28,535 nt of DNA from Isohypsibius dastychi (GCA_034696485.1 JAQIWT010000209.1:1-28535); one strand, 5' to 3'; shown: positions 9,489 through 20,005, counted from the first letter of the stretch. The notes: a model not told the origin generated them from the letters alone. Numbers and translations are program-made.

Positions 9489-10257
9489 GCGGTTAGACCG
9501 CAATTCAGAGCTAGCTCACGCTTAAGGTATCCAACGCGCCATCAAGGCGCGTGAACACCGCATAAAAAACATATAAGCTTCATCAGGCTTTTGGTCGCGG
9601 TTTGTATCCCGCAATCCAAAGTCCAGCTCAAAAGGCTTGTGTTCAGCGCTTTTTCTTGGCGCGTCAACACCGCTCCGGGTCTTGAAGCTTAACGGGCCTG
9701 TGATTGCGCTTAGGCAGCGATCCACGGTCCAGCTTGAGCACCTGTATCACACGCGCTTTTTCTCGGCGCGAGTGGGTACTGCTACCAGGTGCCCCGGATC
9801 GGTAACGCTGTACCAATCTCGTGCCCACACAGGGGCATTCGCCGCACTACATGAGCGCTCTGCGAATAGCAGCAAGGTTTCGTCCGTACCACCGGACTCG
9901 TCAGGCAGTTTATACAGGGTTTCAGTGCAACTTGGCACTGGCACGGGCGTCACTCCGTGTCTTTGCAGCGCTTGGCGCTTGCGAGTTGTCCAGACTCGCG
10001 GTGGGCCCCACTCCACCAGTTCGCGCATTAACATGCGCTTCGCGAGTTTCTCAGACTCGCAGTGGGCATTACTCCACTTTCAGCGCATCTCCGAGCGCTC
10101 AAGGGTTTGCCAAACCCCACCGTGCCGCCTGGGCACGGATTTTCATTTCTGGTCTACGTCTTGGCTACGGAAAGAAACCCCCGAGGGTTTTTTTCCGTAG
10201 CTCGTTTCGTTTCGATAAAGTAACTTGCAAGCGCCGCCCCGAGTGGGGCGGATATCC
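9489..10257. repeat. GC-rich array of short perfect hairpins
   Basis: At least fifteen short palindromes lie almost end to end. Examples: GCGGT-TAG-ACCGC (9489), ACGCGCC-ATCAA-GGCGCGT (9534), AGTGC-AACTTG-GCACT (9924), CACGG-8-CCGTG (9942), AGCGC-TTG-GCGCT (9967), GCGAGT-7-ACTCGC (9981 and again 10042), GCGCAT-TAAC-ATGCGC (10023), AGTGG-8-CCACT (10061), GGGTTT-GCC-AAACCC (10103), CCGTGCC-GCCTG-GGCACGG (10120), a long stem at 10165-10200, CGCCCC-GAGT-GGGGCG (10235) and GGATATCC (10250). Stems differ in sequence, so this is not a simple satellite. Open frames of 95-187 codons across it reflect high GC and few stops. It could be a structured RNA, a transferred organelle or bacterial palindrome cluster, or part of an unknown element. 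Confidence 0.75.
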
Positions 10258-11736
10258 GGCTCGCTGCAAACGGGGGGGGGGGGGGCAGCATGGAACACCA
10301 CAAACAATAAAAAGAAATTAAAAGGTGAGAAACCCTCGATTTTTGTTGTGAAATTACCTTTTTTTTTATTTTGGTGGTTTGAAATGAAAACTATCTTTCT
10401 GATTGAGAATTTCTGTATCTTTTAATTCAGACGTCATTCAAGAGGCTGTCTATGGAATAGAGGTCGTTCTGTTGACCGTGATGGCTGCCAGAATCAGCTG
10501 ATAGTGCATCTTTTCTTGCAAAATGTCGAACCTTTTCCATCAACTTTGTTGTGGGGATTGATTTCGTAGTAGAGGAATGAGAAAGAAAGTGCGTGTAATT
10601 GTGTGATGATGTCTATATCCCTAATTCCTGCCCTGTGTCATCTATGGAAATTAACTCCTCACACAATATTCATCCTACAGCCATTATTTTTTGTTTGGAA
10701 TATCCGCACTGATCCCAGGAGTCCGTTATAGCTAGTTGTTAAGGTGAAATTTCATGGGACCCCCAGGTGGGGGGGGGAGGGGGGGGGGTGCCGGATCCTG
10801 AATCTGACCTTGACCTTACATTTCTGGCCTGGCAACGGTACGGTAACCTTTTGAAGGTTGTAGAATATATCTTCAGAAAATACGATTTAGAAATGGAATA
10901 TTCTCGAATTTATTCGAGTCGCGATGAGTTCAGTTGAATGGAATAATCTCTGATGGATTTACTTCGTTACATGGATTTTCAGCATCCCGAAGCCTTAGGA
11001 ATTCGTTTAATCAGCTGACAATTGGTTCATGGTTTCGTTCCGATGCGGATTTCAAGATTTTTTAATTCATGTTCATTTGAGCCCGAACACCAGTTGTCTT
11101 CTCCAAAATAATGTGAATAGTAAGGATGCTTACCAAGCTATGGTCCCCAAAAGAAAAGCTGAGCTCATCGCTTGCGTTCGGAGTTGGAAATTGTGGAAAT
11201 TATTATATTGAAACAATGTGTGGATTGACCAAGGGGGGGGGGGGGGGGGCTTTTCCCCGATAATTTATTAACTTGGGTGAAAATATAATGCCTTGCGAAA
11301 GGGTAGAACTGCTTTGAGCTGAGTTACCGGCTGATAGTGTAAGTGATTTGGAGATGGGGCCTCCGGAAAGTTTCAATTCCTCACCGGTTCTAGTTCCAGT
11401 TCTTCACCCGAGCCGAAGGCGAGGGGAGCACTTGTATTTCTTGTTTTTATCATTATCTTGATCTGGTCATCCACCACAAGCTGCATTTGAAGCCGTATAA
11501 CCCACGTGACGTAGACGGGAGGGAAAACACCAAGTTATCCTGTTATTGATGCGGCGTTTTGGTTTGAGCATTGTGGTTATTTCTTGATTTTCCTTGATTT
11601 TTTTGTGATGAAATTGTGGAAGTCCAATTTGCTACGAAAACGTTCTCGTCGTCTTTTTTGGTATTTTGGCTGGAATAGATTTTTGCTCCAAAAGCTCAGT
11701 TGTATTCAGTGTATCAATCTGGATTTTGTTGTTCAG
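10258..11736. other. Non-coding or unresolved upstream region with G tracts
   Basis: G tracts lie at 10272-10285, 10768-10790 (interrupted) and 11233-11249. Plus-strand frames at 11029-11211 and 11584-11736 could hold 5' exons of the W-rich transcript unit. None has a recognisable sequence and splice sites are ambiguous. Introns or promoter of the downstream gene may lie here. Confidence 0.35.
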
Positions 11737-12466
11737 GTGGAGGTCAAGCAGGATGTACCATGGGCTGTACCACAAACTCCACCCTCGGTGAATGACGACC
11801 CGTCCATTTGGAAACCAAAAGCCAATACTAGAACGGAAGTTTGGGAGAAGAGCACCGGTCATCTCACTCAACAATGGCAGCCCCAATCTCCTGATACTCC
11901 ACGTTGGATGAGTGAAGATCGGGAGAATTCGTCAGCAGCACCAAGTTCTCCTTGGTCAGCATCCGGTCCCTGCTCTGTCTCTGCTCAAATCTCCGCTCCT
12001 CCGATGGGTCTTTCTGCTATGGGTGCCAATGGTGATCGCAACAGTGGCGTCGGTATTCTCAGGAACTCTAACGGTAAGGATGAGTCGGATTAAATAAGGC
12101 TGATGTGGTTGTAAACTGTGCCTTATGAGTAACTTTTGAATGCGCTCTTGCGTGTCAGCCCGAAAAAGGTGCTTTTTCAAAAATTCATAACTGACGCTGG
12201 GTATTTATTCTGCGTCAAAAAAGTCGCGGATATATTCTTCAGTGATTGTTCTACATTTTGGTAACCAAGGCCTATTTTTCAACCATTGTTAAGGACGGGC
12301 ACCTTTCGAGCATTTTGCAAGAGTGGAAGATATTCTTATGCAAGTTATGGGATTGTCCATGGAGGAGGCTCGGGTTTTCATTCGATCCGGAGTTGATGGT
12401 CTTTTTGCTTGGGAAACCAAACTGGCTGATCCAGACTCCATTTCTGATATATCACGATTTCTGAAA
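11737..12466 (+). CDS. W-rich (GW-like) coding exons upstream of, and in frame with, GPDH
   Basis: Exon 11737-12073 follows a clear TTGTTGTTCAG acceptor and ends at a GTAAGG donor. It encodes a disordered, P/S/N-rich segment with regularly placed tryptophans: VPWAVP, SIWKPK, EVWEKS, QQWQPQ, PRWMSE, SPWSAS. This pattern recalls the Argonaute-binding GW regions of GW182/TNRC6. A second exon starts at 12294 (acceptor TTGTTAAG, phase compatible) and encodes a folded-looking segment with [17 protein letters not shown] and [15 protein letters not shown]. That frame has no stop before the GPDH ATG at 12467 and runs straight into it. It may be a separate gene whose 3' end was not found, or an N-terminal extension of GPDH. 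The GW182 link is a composition argument only. Confidence 0.45.
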
Positions 12467-15187
12467 ATGTCTGCAGGAACTCAAAATCGGATTGCTATTA
12501 TCGGTTCCGGAAAGTGGTGAGCTGGAGAATGTTTTTGATCGTGAACTGTGAGGGTGATTTTGTTTTGTGTAGGGCAAGTTCCATTGCTAAAGTGATCGGT
12601 GGGAATCTGGCGGAAAACGCTGGAAATGGGAAGTTCGTTAAAGAAGTCAAGATGTGGGTTTTCGAGGAAGAAGTCAACGGAAGAAAGCTGAGTGAGATTA
12701 TCAACCAGGACCACGAGAATGTGAAATATCTACCCGGAATCAAGCTGCCTGAAAACGTGGTACGTACTCAGTTCGAAACTGATAACTGATTCGTTTCCGG
12801 TCCGATATTTTTCGTTTGTGTTGATTTAACTCTAGCATTTTTGCAAATTTTATAAACATTGAATAAATTACGCTATTTACTGTAGTTATGGTAAAAGCCG
12901 ACTTGAGTGCCTCTTCGAGTTTTTCGTTCAAAACGAGTTTCGCTCGATTTATGATGCGTGCTATAAATTTTCTTTCTTTTCGTAGTTTTTTTGTGTTCCG
13001 ATTTGCTGAATCTTTTGTCGCACAAGAGGACCTTTCATTTCAATTATTTGGCTCGGTATTGGAAACTGTGTTTTATTTGTGTAGAGGCAGAATTTACTAG
13101 CTTTGAAATTAGATGACACGGACGCCGTTTCCGTTTTCCTACCGTGTGTTTTGGTACACAATTTCGAGATTGAAATCTAATGGGCCGTTACAAATATAGA
13201 TTATTTGAATAATTATTATCCTGATTATTTTTTCTGAAATCACCAATTGGCGTGAGATATAATTCTGAATTATATAAATAACCAGCTCATGAGCTGGTTT
13301 TCCTGGTTATCTGGTCTGGATTATCTGGTCGCCTCACCTCGCCTCGCACCGCTCAAAACTGGGAACAACGGAATATTATTATTTCAAATAATTCGTTCAG
13401 ATAATCTATATTTGTAACGGCCCAATGTTGTTATCTTGTATCAAATAATTTATTTTCTCTCGTCATTTTGTCTACTTCATTAACTTCAGAAGGAAAATAC
13501 GGGCTTTTCCAGGTTGATTTTGTTCCACTTCCGGTCCGGTAATCCGAATTTTTTGAAAATAGTTTTTCCCTTTTCCGACTTTTTATCTCTTTCACAAATT
13601 ATCAATTATATTTTGTTTTGATTGCTGTAATTTTCATTTGGAGCTGGTTTTTTCAGGTTGCGGTTTCCGATTTGGTGAAAACTGCTGAGGATGCCGATTT
13701 ATTAATATTCGTCATTCCCCATCAGTTCATCGGCAAGATATGTCAAGCACTGGCTGGGAAGATCAAGAAATCTGCAGTCGCATTGACTTTGGTCAAAGGG
13801 CTGAGCAGTCCAGAGCCTGGCAAAATTGAGCTGCTTTCTGATGTTATCAAAAAGAGTCTTGGAATTGAAGTTGGTGCCTTGATGGGAGCTAATGTTGCAA
13901 ACGAAGTCGCCAAAGGACATTTCTGCGAAACAACAATCGGTGTGGAATTTATTTATTGTATCTTTTGAAAATTGTTTGATTAGCGGAATTTTATTGCAGC
14001 GTTCCGGAATTTGGAGACCGGCCGACTTTTTGGTGACGCCATTCAGACTCTGAATTTCCGGGTGGCTGTTATTGATGACGTTATCAACACGGAACTTTGC
14101 GGAGCACTTAAGGTTTCATATTTCGGCGACAGCATTTGCTGGAATTTCCATGAAATTCAAAATGAACTAATTTCAAAGTCTTGCGAAGTCTATGAATGCT
14201 CTTTATATAACTTTATGTATCAGGAAAACACGCAATCGGACCGACACGCTCTGACCACCATCGGCACCATCTGCGGAAATAATCGGACCGACCCCACCAA
14301 GCCCCCCCCCCCCCTTCAAACGTGAGGGGGTCCAGTAAACCGACTGGATGGGGCGGGGTTAGGTGGGGTCGGCCTGATTATTTCCGCAGATGGTGGTCGG
14401 TCCGATTGCGTGTTTTCCTGGTAATTTCATAGCATGGAGTTGAATATTTGTATCACTCGTTGGTTAATTGATTATTGCCATTATCTGCCTCGTTTGTTCC
14501 AATTTCTTTTTTCCATTAGCACATTGTTGCGTTTGCTTGCGGTATGGTGGACTCCATTTCTGGTGAAGGCGCTGCAAACACGAAAGCGGCAGTCATGCGG
14601 CTCGGAATCATGGAAATGATCGACTTTTCGGAGAAGTTTTTCCCCGGTGGTAAGCGCGAGACGTTCTTGGAGAGCTGCGGTGTGGCTGATGTTATCGCGA
14701 ATGGCGGACATAATCGAAAAGTCGGTGTTGCTTTCGTCAACCAGCCAGACACGGTACAATGCCTAACCGAAAGTTATCTCAAACATCAGTCTGTTTGTTT
14801 TATCTATTCTCCAGAAATTAAAACACCAAAATATGAAAATTTAAGTTTGTGGTGACATTGCTGTGAAACTAAAACGGCAGTTGTAGTTTTGGTAAACAGA
14901 GACGAATATCTGCACCATGAAATAATTTTAGGTAATTAAATTAAATTTGTAATATTGAATACTTTAGAGTATATTTGTTGCAGACAATCAAACAACTGGA
15001 AACTGAGATGTTGAATGGCCAGCAGTTGCAAGGCCCGAGAACTGCGGTAAAGGTCAACCTGTTCCTGAAGCAGAAAAAACGCGAAGCTGAATTCCCGTTG
15101 TTCACAACCGTTCATCGGATCTGTCAGCGTGAAATCCCCCCAACGGACCTTGTTAAACATCTTCGCAATCATCCCGCTCATCATTAA
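12467..15187 (+). CDS. Glycerol-3-phosphate dehydrogenase, NAD+-dependent
   Basis: Six exons: 12467-12516, 12573-12759, 13657-13939, 14000-14112, 14520-14753 and 14984-15187, giving 356 residues, the family's usual length. All introns are GT/AG. The enzyme interconverts dihydroxyacetone phosphate and glycerol 3-phosphate in the cytosol with NADH, linking glycolysis to lipid synthesis and glycerol production. The Rossmann motif is GSGKW at residues 13-17 (usually GSGNWG). Further family signatures are [49 protein letters not shown] (catalytic lysine 211), ESCGVAD and LNGQQLQGP. Oddities in the substrate site: ALKH where ALKN is usual, a two-residue shortening after CGVAD, and GGHNRKV where GGRNRKV is usual, so the phosphate-binding arginine appears replaced by histidine at 275. 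The start ATG is chosen because the usual short N-terminus precedes the Rossmann motif, but the frame is open upstream. Introns 2 and 4 hold foldback elements. Confidence 0.93.
13182..13423. mobile_element. Foldback element (MITE) in GPDH intron 2
   Basis: The 23-base ends are perfect inverted repeats beginning GGGCCGTTACAAATATAG, and the similarity extends with mismatches. The element is 242 bases and is flanked by AAT on both sides (13179-13181 and 13424-13426). A 3-bp duplication with GGGCC-GTT ends is reminiscent of PIF/Harbinger elements, though their usual target is TWA. No coding capacity. It explains much of the unusual 897-base length of this intron. Confidence 0.75.
14221..14420. 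mobile_element. Foldback element (MITE) in GPDH intron 4
   Basis: The 25-base perfect inverted ends begin CAGGAAAACACGCAATCGG (left 14221-14245, right 14396-14420). Inner arms pair again around CACCATCTGCGGAAATAAT. The centre contains a 13-base C tract (14302-14314) and complementary G-rich sequence. No clear target duplication is seen, so the superfamily is unassigned; the CAG start and C tract recall the hAT-type element at 3692. Confidence 0.75.
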
Positions 15188-15539
15188 TCTATAATCTATG
15201 AACATGTTTTTCTCACTTTCTCGACCTGAGTTTTTCCCCAGTGTAGTCTTTATTAAGGCGAAGTTATTTGTTGGGTTTTAGTGTTTTAATAGGTCTTGCG
15301 CTGATTTCATTTTTGAGGTGATGATGAGTTACGATTCCTAATCTCAACTTGCAGAATATAGTGGGGAGGTTGGAGTACGTGACTGCACGTACATTTTGGC
15401 CAAAGTCTCAGCCGTTGCTGAGAAAAACGCTACCGTGTGAAAAATCTCTTATAAATCTTTTGAATTTTTTCGATCACATTGAAGCAACAGAATCTCTTGT
15501 AGAATCTCAATTCCAGATAGGTTCCACAAGCAACAGTTC
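15188..15539. other. 3' flank of GPDH
   Basis: No canonical AATAAA was seen on the plus strand close after the stop codon. No supported gene lies here. Open frames on both strands are featureless. Confidence 0.35.
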
Positions 15540-15684
15540 TCGGTTTCAGTAAACTGGACATGCTGGCCAATTCCTTCGGTGGCGCCGGAATCAGAACCAG
15601 ATTTCCGGAAACTGCACCATAAATCCTGAAAAATGCTTTTTCATCTGGGCAGATTCGATGACCGGGATCCGCAAGATCAATCAA
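15540..15684 (-). pseudogene. Possible glyoxalase-domain (GLOD4-like) fragment
   Basis: The minus-strand frame reads LADPGHRICPDEKAFFR, close to the LADPDGHEICFVGDEAFR segment near the end of GLOD4 proteins with one residue missing, then continues as NLVLIPAPPKELASMSS with no family match. The hAT-like element at 15722 lies immediately upstream on this strand. No other GLOD4 exons were found. Treat as a weak match. Confidence 0.3.
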
Positions 15685-15721
15685 TGGTTTCCAAACTTAG
15701 TATAGTTGTTTGACGTACAAG

Positions 15722-16514
15722 TAGGGGTCTCAAGACCAAAAAACGTCACTGGTTAGTCGACCAAATCTCACTTTCCGACCAGTGACCAGCGATTTCGGTC
15801 TGGTGAAAGTTGGTGACTTGAAAATTTGGTGAAACAACCAAATGGTCACCACGGGATTTGGTCAAGTTATGAAGTATGACCAACTTGACCGCTGAAATCG
15901 ACCATGGTCGACCAAAACATATCATAAGGATATATTTGAGGAAACTTGGGATATATTTGAAGAATCCTGTAAAGGAACTCAATCAAGCAAGGTGTCGAGA
16001 TTCTCGGTGAACGCGAGGGAGAAGCGTTACCATCAGACTTCACTGGATCTCAAATTTTGTAGCCTTACCCCCCCCCCCCCCCCTTCAGACTGGCCTTCAT
16101 TCCATCTGCAAGTCTGATTAACGATGTTTGGATGTTTTGAATTCCAAGAGCTCGTTCTTTTCACTGGGCTGGGTTTTTCAAGAGTCGAAATTCAAGATAT
16201 GCGAAAGAAGAGCGGGAACATCGAGAGTCTGATAAATAAAAGAATTCACACTTTTCTTCCCGGGAAGAAGGATTTTCTGAGCGTTTCGGGTTTGTTTGTT
16301 AGACCAACTTTTCGCTTCCGTCTTTGGTTTTGTTTGGTCGACTTTGGTCATGACTGGTCACCAACTCGGCTGGTCAAGTGAGATATGGTGACTCAGATTT
16401 TGGTGAAAAAATTATGGTGACTCCGGAATTTGGTTGGTTTTGAAAAGGTCACCAAAAGATTTGGTGAAGTTACTCTGTGGTGAAGTGAGGTGAAGTGAAG
16501 TCTTGAGACCCCTA
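15722..16514. mobile_element. 793-bp hAT-like element with perfect 8-bp target duplication
   Basis: The ends are inverted repeats TAGGGGTCTCAAGAC and GTCTTGAGACCCCTA. CGTACAAG is duplicated exactly at 15714-15721 and 16515-16522. TAGGG ends with 8-bp duplications fit the hAT superfamily. Subterminal regions are dense in TTTGGTGA, TGGTCACC and GGTCGACCA words in both orientations, possibly transposase-binding sites. A 16-base C tract is at 16068-16083. No transposase is encoded, so it is non-autonomous. The perfect duplication suggests a fairly recent insertion. Confidence 0.9.
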
Positions 16515-16522
16515 CGTACAAG

Positions 16523-17327
16523 TGAAGACCTGCAAGAGGGACACCATAGATTTAACACAGAGACTGTCCGTGAAGAGGGACGCTGTTTTTCCTGACCGAT
16601 GTATGAGACAAGCTCAAGTTCCCATCCTGGAATATTATAGAGTGTCATTTTACTCTTCAGTGGGAATTTATTTGAACCGATTCCAAAAAAACTGGACTTT
16701 TTGTGAGCACTCAAAAAATGAGCTCTTGATTGGTTACTTGAATAAATCGGCACCGTGTTTCTGCCTGACAGACGGCGCTGGCTTGCAGGACATTTCCCGT
16801 TTGAAAACCAAAACATGCGATATTTCTTTTGTTTCTCACTTTCTCCTCATCTGCTTCCTCCTCTTTCGACTGACTTGAAATGAACCAGCCCATGCTGAAG
16901 GCCTTTATTGATGCTAGGTACAATGGATTATCTATCCGATTCGGGTGAACCGAATTCCCAGAACAGTTAGTTTTAAGCATTTTTGCAGGACAGCTTATCA
17001 CGCTGGCCGTAAAAATACTATGGCTGACGCATTTTCCGATCAACGAAATGGCGGAAGATACTGTAGAAATAAACAGTAAAGTGTCGAAATAATGTGTGCA
17101 AATATAACTGATTTCCAGGCCATGACATTAGAACAAGTGACGAGAATGCGAAAGATGCCCTCAGCCTTACGTTCAATTCAAGCGAAAACTAGCAACTTTC
17201 AAATAAAGAGGCATACACAAGAGCTTGTCCCAAGCAGTCTTCAGTCGGGCAGAGTTCCCAGTCATGAGGTCCCAATTCAAGTCAGACTGAATTCGCGAAG
17301 CGGACGAGTGGAATTTAATCTGGAACC
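16523..17327. other. Unassigned sequence
   Basis: Several open frames of 90-118 codons exist on both strands, but none carries a recognisable domain. A minus-strand segment near 16650 (GWELELVSYIG) follows an acceptor-like TTCCAG and might belong with the weak glyoxalase fragment; this is unproven. Confidence 0.3.
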
Positions 17328-17460
17328 GAGTGACCTTTTACGCCTTAGCGTGAACCCGCATATGATGTAGTGGTCGTGATTGTTGTGATATAGAACTTGA
17401 TGAAGTGCGTATACGCTAGCATGTCCTATGTCTGTCATGGACGGATATGATATCCATTCA
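17328..17460. repeat. Dispersed repeat, copy 1 (pair at 20006-20135)
   Basis: GTGACCTTTTACGCCTT, GTGAACCCGCATA and TAGCATGTCCT occur in the same order and spacing in a second copy at about 20006-20135. Divergence outside these words is considerable. No coding function is conserved between the two, so this is an old duplicated non-coding unit or an unknown element. Confidence 0.6.
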
Positions 17461-18000
17461 ACCACTGGGTGGATGTTACTCGAATGGAACTATCCCCAGA
17501 GTCATCCGTTATAATAAGCACTTTCACCGAACGTGATGTGGCTTCCTGAAGATCTGAATGAGCCTGCCGACTCCTACAGGTTTAGGTGTATATGTCACGT
17601 GCAATATTCGCTAAAAACGGACTTCCGTCGGTAAAGAATTTTGTCTACAGACTGCGTATCCATACAGGTACCCTTCTCCTCAGGTTCGGCCCACGAAGAT
17701 TTCTTATCTGAATGTTCTCTTGCCTCAACAGAAAACACACTTCGTGTCTGAGATTGTCTTTGGACAATGTTAGAATGTTATGCGTTCGTTGATCCCGCCA
17801 TGTGGGTTGCGTACCTATTAATAGAGCTAGCTATATGCGCATCTTTTGAATTCATGACCGCGAACTATGTGTACTTTGAGCGCCACAAGTTATCTATTTA
17901 GTACAACAGTATGAGAAGCTACAAAAATCTGCTTCTTGAGGATTTACAACATTTAACACGGTATGAACTTATCTTAGTTTCCAGAGGGAAGCTGTAGTCA
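17461..18000. other. Unassigned sequence
   Basis: No open frame, RNA or repeat could be supported here. It separates the dispersed repeat from the decayed PA/RING copy. Confidence 0.4.
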
Positions 18001-18159
18001 CTTTTAAGTGCAGCATGGATGCATATATACTGAACAATGCAGTTCAAATAGCGCGAACACACTTAAAAAAAGTTCAGTGGAACGGTCTGTTTGTGGTTTG
18101 GCCGCAAAAACCGAGATCATCTGTCCAAGTGCTCGATACTCTCTATTGAGTAGTCTCTC

Positions 18160-19398
18160 TTTTGTATCACCACAAGTACCTTGTTACACTATCAAGAAAT
18201 TGGTGCAGCAGGTTGTTCTGCAAAGAACTCGGTTCGGTAATTAGGGCAACCTCGACTTGTGTGTCTAAAATCCATGGATCCACGCATCGACTGTGGAATT
18301 CTAAAAGAATCTCTTGTTATGTCGTTCAACGTTTGACCATCTGATTAGATGAGTTGCTGATCAAGTGGGCATTTGACAAGAGATTGAATCTTGTCTCCAA
18401 ATTTGAATTTCTGTGCACTAATGGAACAATTTTTGTCGGTGAAGAACCAAACGCGTCGAGTTGGTAAAGTCCGCATAAGATGAGAATCGGGAAATTTTGG
18501 TACCATCAACTGCAATGCATTTCCCATGTATGATAAGGTCGTACACATGTGGACCATATCGACATACCTTTACCAGCTGGGTTATGATACAACGTGATAC
18601 TACGAGCGCCCCACAAAAAGCCAAAAGTTAATTGCGCTACCCGCAACCAACAGCCCCTGACAAGACTGAATTATAACCTTTTGCACCCCCTTGATGTCAA
18701 CCTTGGAAACATTCCCGGATCCCAGAGCTGGTCGCACAAGGGCGCTCTGGATTTTTCCCAAAACTCTCAATGAATACTGGCATTCCCGAAATGCCCATCG
18801 AGTTCGCTCTGATTCCAGTGGAGAATTTCTGACAAAATAATTACAGCGTGGATATCACTTGATATAGCTTCGTGTATCTGCAAGACAGCAAAATCCATCT
18901 TACAATTCACAAACCACCAAGACAAGAGAATGCTTTTTTCAAACAAAAAAATAAATCAGTTCTTATAAGATAAGATTAGAGGTCGAAGTTAAATGCTTCG
19001 ATAAACCAGGTCTATTCACCTGATTGCTGAGGTCCAGATTAAGGGAGACCACACGGATGTTTGGCATAGACGTACTATGATGAACAGCTTCCGGGACTGA
19101 TGTGACTATCACTCCGGAAATCACAGCTGTGTCCTTGAAGTGATTATTACTCGGTGTTGATCCATAAAAATTGAAGAGATTGAGCACATCTCCATGTGGC
19201 AAAGCAAAGCGGAATTGAGCTTCTGCTAATGGACATTTCTAACTGATCAACAGAACAATGCAGCAAATTTGAGAATGCTGACATACCAGTTTGATTTTCA
19301 GTCAGTGGGGGCTGTGTATAGCATGGACGTTCAAGACTCGAAATGTTATTTGAGAATATCGGCAGGAGAAGCGTTGCTATCTCCAGAATCACTGTCAT
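18160..19398 (-). pseudogene. Decayed second copy of the PA/RING gene (copy B)
   Basis: Exon 1 starts at 19398 with a signal peptide (MTVILEIATLLLPIF) and the same CYTQPP...TE end as the intact-looking gene at 1174-3161. Exon 2 (from about 19224, through VIVTSVPEA and PNIRVVSLNLDLSNQ) is open. Exon 3 (from about 18878) keeps HAVIILS and WNQSELDG, then loses one base near 18772, which shifts the frame. After KVDIK the sequence jumps to the end of the membrane region, so the whole Bax-inhibitor-like part is deleted. In the RING the second cysteine is Ser (CSIS), the CPH histidine is gone, and the last exon keeps FHSRCVDPWI but is frameshifted and lacks the final cysteine. It cannot make a functional ligase. 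Because exon 2 is open here, it shows what the TAG in the other copy replaced. Confidence 0.82.
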
Positions 19399-20005
19399 TT
19401 TCCACAGGCAGATTCTTGACAAAACTCGAACTCAATCTACGAATTCGGTCACGAAAACGAAGAGACTGGAATCGATCAATCCTAGCACCAACTCGCGAGC
19501 TAACCAGCCTCTTACTACTACTATAGTACGGAAAGCATTCAGCGACGAGGTAGGAAGTCTATACTTTCCGACTACAGGATAACTGGCTGGCTGGCTGGCT
19601 ACCCTCGCCGACCGAACTAGCCTCGTCACTTCCGAAAATCCATACAAGCAGTCCTGGCAGGCCTGTACCAAAAGGCTGGGCTGAGTGTAATGATGGGGTC
19701 AGTTAGAGAGGAACTAGTGAAAGAGATAGTTAGCTAGTTTTGCAACCGATTAGAAAATCAAGTTTTCCAACCAAATTCCCGAAAGAGTTGGTTGCAAACT
19801 TAACTACAAATATGTTGCATCTACCACTTGAACTCCTGTGTATCGAGCATATGTATGTGTAGCATCGATGTTTCTCTGGCTTGGTACAAATATTCACGAT
19901 CATTTTCGTTGTCGCTCGACAATGAACCTCTAGCGGTATTAGCGTCGACGAGCGTAGCCTGTTTCGATTTGGGACGGACCAGGTTGACCTTGACTTGGGT
20001 ATACT
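19399..20005. other. Unassigned sequence with minor repeats
   Basis: A short GGCT tetranucleotide run is near 19581-19600. An imperfect foldback (AGTTTTGCAACC against GGTTGCAAACTT) is at about 19735-19802. No supported gene. Confidence 0.4.

Noticed and set aside
9637-10321. Overlapping frames of 187, 166 and 95 codons on both strands
   Set aside because: They lie in the GC-rich hairpin array, where stops are rare, and have no recognisable domain or consistent strand.
12888-13100. 70-codon plus-strand frame in GPDH intron 2
   Set aside because: It lies between well-supported exons, has no recognisable content, and exon phases agree without it.
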